Below are positions 1 through 8,561 of a DNA stretch of 64,000 nt, one piece after another (the stretch's first letter is position 1; the number at the start of each line of letters is the position of its first letter). Origin of the DNA: Gemmatimonadaceae bacterium. GTDB lineage: Bacteria > Gemmatimonadota > Gemmatimonadetes > Gemmatimonadales > Gemmatimonadaceae. The notes under the pieces were generated by a model, which made no database searches, was not told where the DNA came from, and was given only the letters and a program-made list of their open reading frames with translations. The DNA lies in assembly GCA_020853635.1 (NCBI GenBank), contig JADYYN010000044.1:16985-80984 (forward strand), written 5' to 3'. The position numbers and the translations under genes are program-made.

Positions 1-806
1 AGGAGACGGCGGATGAACTCGATGCCGTGAACGCCGACCTGAACGATATCGTCGCCGCGCTCGTCTCCGAGTACGGTGCGGCTGCACTGCCGATCGCCAG
101 CTCCCTCATGCAGGCGCAGAAGAGCATCCGCGAAGCGGTGACCGCTCTCCGTCGCGCGGGCTTCACCCTGGAGGTCACCGCCGCAGCTCTGCATACGGCT
201 GGGTACAGCATGGTTGAGGTCGGAGGTGCACTCGTCGCCTTCGGAGACGGTGTGGATGCCGTGGCCGATGCGCTCCAGGCCGCCGGCGCGACGTTCACCC
301 AACTCGCCCAGTACTGGGACTCAAGGGGGCGGACGCCAAAGCAGATCGCCGAGGAGTTGAAGGCGGCTGGAGCGACACTCGAGCAGACCGTCTCCGCCAT
401 CCGGGACGGACTCAACAAAACGTTGGAAGCGGCGTGGCTTGCCTCAGCGCAGGTGTGGGAGAAGAGCGCATATCCCGCCGCGCTCAAGTGGCTCCAGGTC
501 TCGGCGAAGGACGCCGCGAAGTGGCTCAAGGACGCTGGAGTTGAGGCGGGCGAGACCCTTGCGGCGCTTCAGCAGCTTTGGGGTGAATCGTTCAAGAACT
601 GCCTCGCCTGGCTCAAGATGGCGCACTACGAAGCGACGGATGTCGCAACGGTGCTTCAGACGAAGTACGGCCAAGGGGCCGACGTGATCATCGCGAACAT
701 GTTCGGCGCCGGATATCCTGCCGGAGACATCGCGTCTGCCGTCGCTCCGCTCTTCAATCTGACCGTGGCGGCCGTCCAGGCCATGATCACCGCGCTCACG
801 CCCTAG
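1..806 (+). CDS. Helical tandem-repeat protein, 5' end outside window
   Basis: The frame is open from base 3, so the true start lies upstream; an internal GTG at 27 is only a possible start. The 267 visible residues are built from degenerate units of about 15-17 residues of the type AL-x-x-AG-(F/Y/A)-(S/T)-x-x-x-(V/I/L)-A, clearest over residues 40-135 (for example ALRRAGFTLE, ALQAAGATFT, ELKAAGATLE). The pattern predicts an all-alpha solenoid. The C-terminal third is rich in Trp and Ala. No signal peptide or enzyme motif is visible in the part present. The same repeat occurs near the N-terminus of the exported protein at 4245-5591, so both belong to one repeat family. Function unknown; a scaffold or binding role is inference. 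Confidence 0.8.
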   Translation, partial: ETADELDAVNADLNDIVAALVSEYGAAALPIASSLMQAQKSIREAVTALRRAGFTLEVTAAALHTAGYSMVEVGGALVAFGDGVDAVADALQAAGATFTQLAQYWDSRGRTPKQIAEELKAAGATLEQTVSAIRDGLNKTLEAAWLASAQVWEKSAYPAALKWLQVSAKDAAKWLKDAGVEAGETLAALQQLWGESFKNCLAWLKMAHYEATDVATVLQTKYGQGADVIIANMFGAGYPAGDIASAVAPLFNLTVAAVQAMITALTP

Positions 807-879
807 CGCGAGAGTCCTGCGGCGCGCCGTCTGCCGCACATGACTTGCGATATCCGGCTCGGCGGGCACCTTATCTCCG

Positions 880-1428
880 GTGTCCGCCGAGTCTCGCATC
901 CCCGCCGCGCATGCCGATGACCTCTTCCCCGTCGTGTACGAGGAACTGCGTCGGCTCGCGCACAGCCATCGCGCGAGGCAGGGCGCCGCAGAGACGCTCA
1001 ACACCACCGCGGTCGTGCACGAGGCGTACTTGCGACTCACGGAAGGGGGTGGCGCACAGTTCAACGATCGTGCGCACTTCCTCGCTGTGGCCTCACGCGC
1101 CATGCGCTTCGTGCTGGTCGACCACGCGCGTGCGCGCAGCACGGAGAAACGCGGCGGCAGCGGGCGTGACATCTCGCTCGACGAGGCCCTGCTCCCGGCG
1201 GACGATCGGTCCGACGAACTGCTCGCCATCGACGAGGCGCTCACACGACTCGAAGCCCATGACCCGCGGCTCGGGCAGCTTGTACAGGTACGGTTCTTCG
1301 CCGGCCTCGACTACGGAGAGATCGCCGAGACGGTGGGACTCTCCGTCCCCACGGTCAAGCGCGACTGGGCCCGCGCGCGCGCGTGGCTCTACCGGTTCAT
1401 CACCGAGGACGCGGCGCCCCCGGCGTGA
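880..1428 (+). CDS. ECF-type RNA polymerase sigma factor
   Basis: A 182-aa protein with an ECF sigma layout. Region 2 spans about residues 10-85 (LFPVVYEELRRLAH, TAVVHEAYLRL, FLAVASRAMRFVLVDHARA). Region 4 spans about 120-175, ending in the helix-turn-helix GEIAETVGLSVPTVKRDWAR. The sequence fits the sigma-70 X6/TIGR02999-like ECF group, which in several phyla is found next to Pkn-type Ser/Thr kinases. No anti-sigma factor is visible. Start is GTG at 880 with only a weak ribosome site. The last 29 bp overlap the 3' end of the kinase gene on the other strand, so this sigma/kinase pair is convergent rather than co-transcribed. Phosphorylation-linked control of the sigma factor is inference from the family context. 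Confidence 0.92.
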   Translation: MSAESRIPAAHADDLFPVVYEELRRLAHSHRARQGAAETLNTTAVVHEAYLRLTEGGGAQFNDRAHFLAVASRAMRFVLVDHARARSTEKRGGSGRDISLDEALLPADDRSDELLAIDEALTRLEAHDPRLGQLVQVRFFAGLDYGEIAETVGLSVPTVKRDWARARAWLYRFITEDAAPPA

Positions 1429-4189
1429 CCAGCGAGTCCAGCTGCGCTTGCACCATCGCGCGCCGCCGTTCGTCAGCCGGAGCTGAATAGAGCGAGAGCA
1501 GTTCGCGCCCTGTCTCGCGCGCCATCGGCCCCAGCTGCGCGGGATTCCGCCGCGCCACGTCGAACACGGCGATGAAAAGGGATTCGGCCTCTGCCACACG
1601 CCCCGCACGCTGCGCGCAGCGTGCGTGCAGCGCGTCCACCGACAGCGCGCTGGGGTGCGACGAGGGGACCAGCGCGCGCAGCGTCCGCCGCGAAACTGAG
1701 AACGCTGCCAGACGCTCCGCGGTCGCCCCATCGAGCCGGCATTCGATCTCCGTCGCCCGCGCACGGAGGAGCGCACTGCCGATCGACTCCTCACCCTGCG
1801 CTGTCCTGCTCACCTCGAACGCCTCACGATACACCGCGGCCGCCTCGCGCGAGCGGCCGAGCTTCTCGAGCACGCCGGCGTGGTTGTCGAGTGTGATCGG
1901 AAGCCCCGGACGTGCCGTCGCGCCCAACGTGCGTTCGATGGCCGCGACACTCGCGATCATCCGCTCCGCGTCGTCGAGTCGACCGAGCCGGGACAACGCG
2001 CCGCCGAGGTTGAGTTGTACCGACCGCACCATGGGATGGGCGGCACCGAGCTGCGGCTCCAGCGTACGGAGTGCCCGTCGAAGGAGCGGCTCCGCTTCGG
2101 CGCTGCGACCCGTCCGGTCGAGCAGGAATCCGAGGTTCCCCAGATGGCCCGCGACCTTCGCGTGGTCCGCTCCCAGGCGCGTCGAGTCGATTGCGAGTGC
2201 TTCGCCGAGCAACCGGGCGGCCATCGACACATCATTCGTGCGCATCGCGAGCGTCGCACGATTGTTCAACAGATCGGTGAGTGCACCAGTGTCCGGCACG
2301 GACATCGACCGTAGCACGACGAGCGCCGAGTCGATGTACACGCGCGCGGAGTCGAATCGTGCGGCGGCCATGTGTGATGCGCCGACGTTCGCGAGCGCGT
2401 TCGCCATCGAGGTCGTGCTCGCTACCGCCGGTGCGGTGGTCCGAGTGGTGGTCGCTGACGTTGTCGCCGCGGCTGCCGACGCGACTCTTGGCGCGACCGC
2501 CGCGTCGCGGATCGTCAGCGCGGCCCGGTGTGCCGCCTCCGCCGAATCGACGCGACCGCGCATGAGGGCAAGATGTCCGATCGACGTCAGCGTCGACGCC
2601 ACTTCGTTCGCCGGAGTCTCCGGGGTGCGCAGTTGGATCGCACGCGCCGTGTCGAGCAGCTGCTGCGCGTCATCGAATCGCCCGAGCCCCATGTACGCGC
2701 GCGCGATCGCCCGCAACAGCTCGGCACGCGCAGCGGGTTGTGACGCCAGATCACGGTCGGCACGCTGCACGCCGGCCGCGAGCATCTGCGTGACGCGCAG
2801 CGTGTCGCCTCGGCCCGGCTGGAGCGGATCGACCGACTCGAACATCGTCGAGAGCACCCGACTGGTCGCCAGCGCGCGGTCGCGTTCGGCGGTCGCACGG
2901 TCTCGTTCGGCGACCACGGTCGCGGACTGCACCACGAAGTTCGTCGCGGCGACCCCGGTGACTAGCGCGAGGGTTGCGGTCGCCGCCACCAATCGCGGAT
3001 TGCGGCGACTGGCCTTGCCCGCGCGTTCCCACCACGACGCGCGACGCGAACGGATCGGATACCCCGCGCGCAGGAGCCGCAGATCCTCGCGCAGTGCCTC
3101 CACCGACGCGTAGCGCTCGCGCGCGTCAGGAGCCAGCGCACGGAGCAGCACCCGGTCGAGGTCGCCGCGCAGTGCTTTCGCGTCCACCGCGACGGACGCC
3201 CCGTCACCCCGCGCCTGCGCGACACTGCGGCTCGGCGGTACCATCATCGATTCGATCGCCGCGACATCGGCGTGCCCCAGGACGCTCCGTTGCCACGGCG
3301 GGCGAATACCGGTGAGCAGTTCATGCAACACGACGCCGAGTGCGTAGATGTCCATCGCGACGCTCGCGCCCTCGCCGCGCACCTGTTCGGGCGAGGCGTA
3401 CTCCGGCGTCATGAGCAACTGCCCCGGCCGCGTGAACGGCGCCGCAACGCCGATCGCCTCGTGCTCCGTGTCGGCGACGAGGCGTGCCAACCCGAAATCG
3501 AGCAACATCGGGCGCCCGTCGTCCGTCACGAGGATATTCGCCGGCTTGATGTCGCGGTGCACGACGAGCCGCTGGTGTGCGAAAGCGACCGCATCGAGCA
3601 CGGCGTCGAACATCGCCAGGATCGCGTCCCGCCCCAGGCGCCGCGCCGCACAGTACGCATCGATCCGCTGGCCTTTCACCAGTTCCATCACCAGGAACGG
3701 CGTCCCGTCCTCGAGTGCACCGCCGTCGTATAGTCGTGCGATATGCGGATGTTCGAGCGCCGCGAGGATCCGCCGTTCGCGCGCGAAGCGCGGCGCGAGC
3801 GAACTCCCGGCGACCGAGCGGCGCACCACCTTCACGGCGACCTCGCGATCGACGGTACCGTCCACCTGCGTGGCCGCGTACACGTTCCCCATGCCGCCTC
3901 GGCCGAGCAGGCGAGTCACGACATAGCCACCCACCCGCGCGCCCACCGCCAGCGCGGCATCAGGCGCCTCGACGAGCGGACCCGAAACATCGAGCATCGC
4001 CTCGGCCGACTCGCCGATCGCGTCCGCTGCGTCGGTGAGTGAGCCGAGCAGCGCGATCACCTCATCGCGCACTCGTGCGTCGCCCGCAGTCGCCTGCTGG
4101 ATGAACGCCGAGCGCTCTGCGGCAGGCAACGAGAGTGCCTCCGCGAACAACGCATCGATCCGCGACCAGCGCTCACCCGGGGAAGTCAT
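1400..4189 (-). CDS. Transmembrane Ser/Thr protein kinase with TPR sensor domain
   Basis: A 929-aa Pkn2/Hanks-type kinase. An N-terminal helical segment (1-80) is followed by a kinase domain at about 90-370: glycine loop GRGGMG 96-101, ATP lysine K120, HRDIKPAN from 211, DFG 231-233, and a TPEYASPEQV activation segment. One membrane helix follows near 415-435, then a coiled segment of AERDRA repeats and TPR-like helical pairs to the C-terminus. The kinase would be cytoplasmic and the TPR part on the other side of the membrane. ATG at 4189 is preferred over an upstream in-frame start because homology begins there. The end overlaps the ECF sigma gene by 29 bp (convergent). Substrates are not evident from sequence. 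Confidence 0.93.
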   Translation of the reverse strand: MTSPGERWSRIDALFAEALSLPAAERSAFIQQATAGDARVRDEVIALLGSLTDAADAIGESAEAMLDVSGPLVEAPDAALAVGARVGGYVVTRLLGRGGMGNVYAATQVDGTVDREVAVKVVRRSVAGSSLAPRFARERRILAALEHPHIARLYDGGALEDGTPFLVMELVKGQRIDAYCAARRLGRDAILAMFDAVLDAVAFAHQRLVVHRDIKPANILVTDDGRPMLLDFGLARLVADTEHEAIGVAAPFTRPGQLLMTPEYASPEQVRGEGASVAMDIYALGVVLHELLTGIRPPWQRSVLGHADVAAIESMMVPPSRSVAQARGDGASVAVDAKALRGDLDRVLLRALAPDARERYASVEALREDLRLLRAGYPIRSRRASWWERAGKASRRNPRLVAATATLALVTGVAATNFVVQSATVVAERDRATAERDRALATSRVLSTMFESVDPLQPGRGDTLRVTQMLAAGVQRADRDLASQPAARAELLRAIARAYMGLGRFDDAQQLLDTARAIQLRTPETPANEVASTLTSIGHLALMRGRVDSAEAAHRAALTIRDAAVAPRVASAAAATTSATTTRTTAPAVASTTSMANALANVGASHMAAARFDSARVYIDSALVVLRSMSVPDTGALTDLLNNRATLAMRTNDVSMAARLLGEALAIDSTRLGADHAKVAGHLGNLGFLLDRTGRSAEAEPLLRRALRTLEPQLGAAHPMVRSVQLNLGGALSRLGRLDDAERMIASVAAIERTLGATARPGLPITLDNHAGVLEKLGRSREAAAVYREAFEVSRTAQGEESIGSALLRARATEIECRLDGATAERLAAFSVSRRTLRALVPSSHPSALSVDALHARCAQRAGRVAEAESLFIAVFDVARRNPAQLGPMARETGRELLSLYSAPADERRRAMVQAQLDSLVTPGAPRPR

Positions 4190-4244
4190 ACGAGACCTAT
4201 GTTGCGTCCGATGCCGTCGCTGCGATAGGGGCACAGCACGAACG

Positions 4245-5591
4245 TCACGGCGAATCCGGCGACAGATGGACGATTCCCGTCCCGCTGCACTTGCCGTTCG
4301 CCACAGGCGCTGACGGAACGGATGGCGGCAAGTACAACGGGACAGGCCCCTCGCCCATCAGGTTGTGCACTCTTGAGTTGGCGAGAAGCGCCGCGAACTT
4401 CGCCGATGTCAGCGTCGCGAAGAGCTCCGCACCGGCGCCGAGTCCCTCGTCGGTCGCCCCCGCGAGTGCAAGCGAGGTCGCCAGCGTCGCCTTGAGCGTC
4501 GTCGGCTCCATCCCGAGTGTGCCGCCGCTCACCATGCCCACGAGCGGGAACGGAACGTTCGCGGTGGGCGGGGCGTGTGCTCCGGGGAAGTTGAGCAACG
4601 CCGGATAGACGGGCGCCGAGATGAGAGCCGTCTGACTCACGAACGCGGTGAACGCGTCGCGGATCACGTTGTCCCAGGTCTCAGCGAGAGCGTTCGGCGC
4701 GCCGAGCTGGAGCAGCGACGACTTCACGTGGCCGGCCCACACGTACGTCGACGTCAGCGATCCGATCGGCGCGTTCGCCAGCGCGCCGTTGACCGTACAC
4801 CCGCTCAGGATCTGCGCCCCTGCGTACCAACCGCGCAGCTCCTTCATCGCCTGTGTGTGAGCCACCATCGCCCAGTTGGCCCACGGCAACGGGGCCGCGA
4901 CCACCTTGTATCCGGCGACGAGGAGCCCGCTCACCTGGTCGCTGATGCGGACGATGCGAAGGTCACCCGTGGCCGGCGAGTCCGGCAGTCGTACGCGAAG
5001 CTGCGACGCAGTCTTCTCGAAGACGTAGAGCTCGTGGAACCCCAGCCTCACTTTCACGGACGGGATGTTCGACCCCGTGATCGTCAGCTCGCCTTTCGTC
5101 TGCCCTTCCGGAGACGGCGACACGGTGAGCTGGCCCATCGCCGGCGTGTCAGATGCGCCGCCGAGGTTGCCACAGGGCACCGGGTCGCCCAAGGGACTCA
5201 CGCAGTCGAGCGTGAATCCCGTGGTCAGCATCGCCTCGGATACCTCAGCGGCAGAGATGCCGGAGCCCGAGAGTGCGCCGTGCAGCTCGCTGGCGCTGGG
5301 TACGAAGGTCGACTTGAGCGCACCCGCCATACTCCGCGCGTCGAAGCCCACGGTCTTCATGATGCTGACCGTCTCGGCCAGGGACCGGCCGTGCACACGG
5401 CGGAGCGCATCGGACACCGTCCGTGCGTCCTGACGCGCGGCCACCATCGATCGCGCCGCCTCCACGGGAGTCCGTGCGCTCTCGATCGGGTTGCGCTCCG
5501 TGGAGAGTTGTGCCGAGAGTGAGCTGCTTCCCGTTGTCAGACTGAACGCCGCAGCGCCCAGCAGTCGCATCCAAGCGTCGACACGCTCCAT
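4245..5591 (-). CDS. Exported protein with helical repeats and IPT/TIG-like domain
   Basis: A 448-aa predicted secreted protein. ATG at 5591 is preceded by a good GGAGGG Shine-Dalgarno 7 nt away. A signal peptide (MRLLGAAAFSL to SLSAQ) is followed by helical repeats at about 35-125 resembling those of the protein at 1-806 (ALRRVHGRSLAETV, ALKSTFVPSASEL, AMLTTGFTLD). A Cys pair near 130-140 may form a disulfide. A beta-rich segment at about 150-235 (GELTITGSNIPSVKVRLG) resembles an IPT/TIG immunoglobulin-like fold. The C-terminal 200 residues are helical and unrecognised. It lies upstream of the kinase gene on the same strand (55 bp gap), so the two may be co-transcribed. Function unknown. Confidence 0.82.
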   Translation of the reverse strand: MERVDAWMRLLGAAAFSLTTGSSSLSAQLSTERNPIESARTPVEAARSMVAARQDARTVSDALRRVHGRSLAETVSIMKTVGFDARSMAGALKSTFVPSASELHGALSGSGISAAEVSEAMLTTGFTLDCVSPLGDPVPCGNLGGASDTPAMGQLTVSPSPEGQTKGELTITGSNIPSVKVRLGFHELYVFEKTASQLRVRLPDSPATGDLRIVRISDQVSGLLVAGYKVVAAPLPWANWAMVAHTQAMKELRGWYAGAQILSGCTVNGALANAPIGSLTSTYVWAGHVKSSLLQLGAPNALAETWDNVIRDAFTAFVSQTALISAPVYPALLNFPGAHAPPTANVPFPLVGMVSGGTLGMEPTTLKATLATSLALAGATDEGLGAGAELFATLTSAKFAALLANSRVHNLMGEGPVPLYLPPSVPSAPVANGKCSGTGIVHLSPDSP

Positions 5592-5683
5592 CGCCCCACC
5601 CTCCACGAAAGTCCATGCGACCGAGTGGCCGCCGAGCGCGGGAGCGCTCTGTATGGACTATCGGGAAATCGGACGCATCGGTA

Positions 5684-6724
5684 TCACGGGGCCGACGACG
5701 CTGCGCCTCGGGCCCCCAGCATCACCGGCTGCGTCCACGCCATCAACCCGTTCGACTCCAGCACCCGCGCCCGCACATACCCTTCGTCACCCTTGATGCG
5801 GTACGTCGCCGGGCTCTCCAACGACTCCTGCAGCAGCCGTCCGTTCCGTCCGATGAACTGAATCCGGTACTTGCTCCACGTCGTTTTGCGCACGGTGACG
5901 GTCAGCTCCTGCGCGCTGCTCGCGATGTCGGTCAACTCCACACCGGTCGACGAATAGAAATCACCGCGCTCCATCGCCGCGAGGATCGCCCGCGGCGTCA
6001 GCGTATCCGCGCGCACCACCACCCACCCCTGCCCCGGGCGCGCCGCCGTGCGGTCGTCGTGACGCTTGAAGTGGTGCGCGTCGTCGGTCGCGAGCCCGTA
6101 GAGCAACACGCCGCGCGAGAGGATCTGGTCCCACATCTCCTCCAACCCCGGCGCGCCACCACCACCCACGTTGTTCACCTGCGGATGCCCATTGAAGATC
6201 TCGAACAGCTTGTTGTCCTTCACCTGCGCGAGTTCCTCCGCCGAGAGCGCCCAGCCGAAGCTCGGATGATTGATGTGCGGGACGCCTTCGGCAGCGCGGA
6301 TGGCGGTGACGTTCCGCTGCACCACATCCACCGCACTCGTCCCGCCCTGCGGCGCGATGTAGCGCGCCGGGTCGAGCGCGTTGATGTGCAGCGGACGTGA
6401 GTCGAATCGGTCGGTCACCTCTTCGCCCTTCACCACCACGAAGCGATCGTCGAGTCCGTGCAGCGCATTGAGACCCTCGACACTCGTGATCACGTTGTGA
6501 TCGGTGATCACGACAAACTGGTACCCGTGCGAGCGGTACCACTTCACCACATCGTCGGGATGCGAGTCGCCGTCGCTGTTGAGCGTATGGGTGTGCGTGT
6601 TGCCCTTGTACCAGCGCGGCCCGCGTTGCCGCTCACGCGCGAAGCTCGACTCGATGTCGTTCCAGGCGACCAGCACCAGCATGAGCAGCAGCGCGGGAGC
6701 GAAGGCGAGCGCACGACGGGTCAC
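5684..6724 (-). CDS. Exported PHP-domain metal-dependent phosphoesterase-like protein
   Basis: A 346-aa protein with an N-terminal hydrophobic signal or anchor (residues 4-20) and a PHP (polymerase and histidinol phosphatase) fold. Metal-binding motifs are visible in order: HTHT 44-47 with D51, TDHN 74-77, the KGEEVTD glutamate near 98, NHP near 160 and TDDAHH near 217. The family hydrolyses phosphoester bonds using a trinuclear metal site; the substrate here is unknown. A beta-rich tail follows from about 260. The start is GTG at 6724 with GGAG 6 nt upstream. The N-terminal signal suggests action outside the cytoplasm, unlike cytosolic HisK-type members. Confidence 0.9.
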   Translation of the reverse strand: MTRRALAFAPALLLMLVLVAWNDIESSFARERQRGPRWYKGNTHTHTLNSDGDSHPDDVVKWYRSHGYQFVVITDHNVITSVEGLNALHGLDDRFVVVKGEEVTDRFDSRPLHINALDPARYIAPQGGTSAVDVVQRNVTAIRAAEGVPHINHPSFGWALSAEELAQVKDNKLFEIFNGHPQVNNVGGGGAPGLEEMWDQILSRGVLLYGLATDDAHHFKRHDDRTAARPGQGWVVVRADTLTPRAILAAMERGDFYSSTGVELTDIASSAQELTVTVRKTTWSKYRIQFIGRNGRLLQESLESPATYRIKGDEGYVRARVLESNGLMAWTQPVMLGARGAASSAP

Positions 6725-6795
6725 GGGATACTCCGGAGGATGGTGACTGGAAGCTGTGGCTGCACGGGTCCCGCCTCAAGGCGCGACGCCCGGAG

Positions 6796-7326
6796 TTACC
6801 GATCGGTGACGCGCTGGCGCGCCGCGCCGGGCGCCAATCCCACGCCGAACGCCGGATTCCGTCGATGACTGAAGATCAACGACGTCTCCAGATGCGCGAC
6901 CTCGCTGCGCGTGGAGAACGCGGTGAGCACGAACTCGCGCAGATGTTCGGCGTCCCGCACCCCCACATGCACGAGGTAGTCGTTCGCCCCGGTGAGATGA
7001 TGCACGTTGCGCACCTCGGGCAAGGTGAGCACGTGCTGCTCGAACCCGGAGATCGCGTGCCGCGCGTGTTTCTCCAGCCGCACCGCGATCAGTGCCTCCA
7101 GCGTCACGCCATACACGCGCGGATCGACCTCGGCGTGATATCCGAGCAGTGCGCCGCTCTCCTCCAGGCGTCGCACACGCGCGAGACAGCTGGAGGGCGC
7201 CAGACCGACCTTGGCCGCGAGCACCTTGTTCGGAATCCGCGCATCCTTCTGTAGAAGGGCGAGAATGGCGTGGTCGATTCGGTCAACGGCGGCGGGGTCA
7301 GGCCTTGACCGCACATTATTCGGCAT
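6796..7326 (-). CDS. Lrp/AsnC family transcriptional regulator
   Basis: A 176-aa regulator. The winged helix-turn-helix is at about 15-65 (DHAILALLQKDARIPNKVLA then GLAPSSCLARVRRLE), and the ligand-binding RAM/ACT-like domain is at about 80-155. Divergent from the PLP-dependent lyase gene that begins 60 bp away, an arrangement typical of an Lrp protein controlling its neighbour. In Pseudomonas putida the Lrp-like MdeR is encoded next to methionine gamma-lyase. A short ATTC/GAAT inverted repeat and a TATACT -10-like box (7356-7361) lie in the shared gap. The ligand is inferred to be a sulfur amino acid. Confidence 0.93.
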   Translation of the reverse strand: MPNNVRSRPDPAAVDRIDHAILALLQKDARIPNKVLAAKVGLAPSSCLARVRRLEESGALLGYHAEVDPRVYGVTLEALIAVRLEKHARHAISGFEQHVLTLPEVRNVHHLTGANDYLVHVGVRDAEHLREFVLTAFSTRSEVAHLETSLIFSHRRNPAFGVGLAPGAARQRVTDR

Positions 7327-7385
7327 TCATGGCTCCTGTGGCATTCTGGGCGGAATATACTGTCATCCCTCGCTACGGAGACGCC

Positions 7386-8561
7386 ATGCAAGAGTCCTTC
7401 GCCACCCGAGCCGTCCACGCTGGCCGACGGGACTTCGACCTGCTCGGCGTCCACGCCCCGCCGATCGACCTCAGCACCACCTACCCTACGCCAAATCTCG
7501 AGGAGGCCGGGCGCTCGTTCGACAGTCTGGGCGCCGGTGATCGGCCGCTCGGCACGGGCATCTATCAGCGGTTGTTCAACCCCACCACCGATCGATTCGA
7601 ACAGGCCTTCGCCGAACTCGAGGACGCCGAGGACGCGGCCACATTCGGCTCGGGCATGGCGGCGTTCACCGCGGTCCTCCTCGCCGCCAAGTCACGCGGC
7701 TCACACATCGTCGCGGTCCGGCCCATCTACGGCACCGCCGACCATCTGCTCACCTCCGGACTCCTCGGCACCACCGTCACCTGGACCACGCAGGACCGCG
7801 TCGCCGAGGCGATCACACCCGCCACCGGCCTCGTGGTGATCGAGACGCCGGCCAACCCCACACTCGAGTTGGTCGACATCGCGCACGTGGTCCGTCAGGC
7901 GGGCACGGTTCCGGTGATGGTCGACTCGACCTTCGCGACACCGGTGTTGCAGCGTCCGCTCACGCTTGGCGCGGCACTCGTGCTGCACAGCGCGACCAAG
8001 TTCATCGGTGGACACGGCGACGTGATCGCCGGCGTGGTCGCGGGGCCGCACGCGCTGCTGCGCGAGATCAAACACGTGCGCGCGATGACCGGCGCACTCG
8101 CGCATCCATTGAGTGCGTACCTCTTGCAACGTGGCCTCCCCACACTCGAACTCCGCGTGCTGCGCGCGCAGTCCACCGCCCGGGACCTCGCGCAACGGCT
8201 CGCTGCGGATCCGCAGGTGGCACGGGTGCGGTATCCCGGACTGCCGGGGCAGGATCCGCGCGGTCTGCTCTCGACGCAGATGTCCGGCCCCGGCAGCATC
8301 CTCAGCTTCGAGCTCGTGAGCGATGCACCGTCCGCGCTGCAGCGTTTCATCAGCGCACTCACGCTCATCATGCCCGCCGTCAGCCTCGGCTCCACCGACA
8401 CGCTCATCCAGCCGCCGTCGATGCTCACCCATCGGGTGGTCGATGCTGATGCGCGACTGCACTCGGGCATCGCACCTGGGCTGCTGCGCCTGAGCGTGGG
8501 TCTGGAGTCGGCCGACGATCTCTGGCGCGACCTCGCCGCTGGGCTGCGCGCCGCCGTCTAG
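7386..8561 (+). CDS. PLP-dependent trans-sulfuration / C-S lyase family enzyme
   Basis: A 391-aa member of the Cys/Met metabolism PLP family (cystathionine gamma-lyase, cystathionine gamma-synthase, methionine gamma-lyase). The PLP lysine is in SATKFIGGHGDVIAG, the aspartate that contacts the pyridine nitrogen is in VMVDSTFATP, and the N-terminal FATRAVHAG and a C-terminal RLSVGLE motif are also present. ATG at 7386 is chosen because it fits the family N-terminus; the longer open frame upstream is antisense to the Lrp gene. Which C-S reaction it performs cannot be read from these motifs. The divergent Lrp regulator favours a catabolic gamma-lyase role (inference). Its end overlaps alkC by 4 bp, convergent. 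Confidence 0.92.
   Translation: MQESFATRAVHAGRRDFDLLGVHAPPIDLSTTYPTPNLEEAGRSFDSLGAGDRPLGTGIYQRLFNPTTDRFEQAFAELEDAEDAATFGSGMAAFTAVLLAAKSRGSHIVAVRPIYGTADHLLTSGLLGTTVTWTTQDRVAEAITPATGLVVIETPANPTLELVDIAHVVRQAGTVPVMVDSTFATPVLQRPLTLGAALVLHSATKFIGGHGDVIAGVVAGPHALLREIKHVRAMTGALAHPLSAYLLQRGLPTLELRVLRAQSTARDLAQRLAADPQVARVRYPGLPGQDPRGLLSTQMSGPGSILSFELVSDAPSALQRFISALTLIMPAVSLGSTDTLIQPPSMLTHRVVDADARLHSGIAPGLLRLSVGLESADDLWRDLAAGLRAAV

Noticed and set aside
1572..3113. A 513-codon plus-strand frame inside the TPR kinase gene.
   Set aside because: Ser/Arg/Ala-rich shadow of the kinase gene with no recognisable fold.
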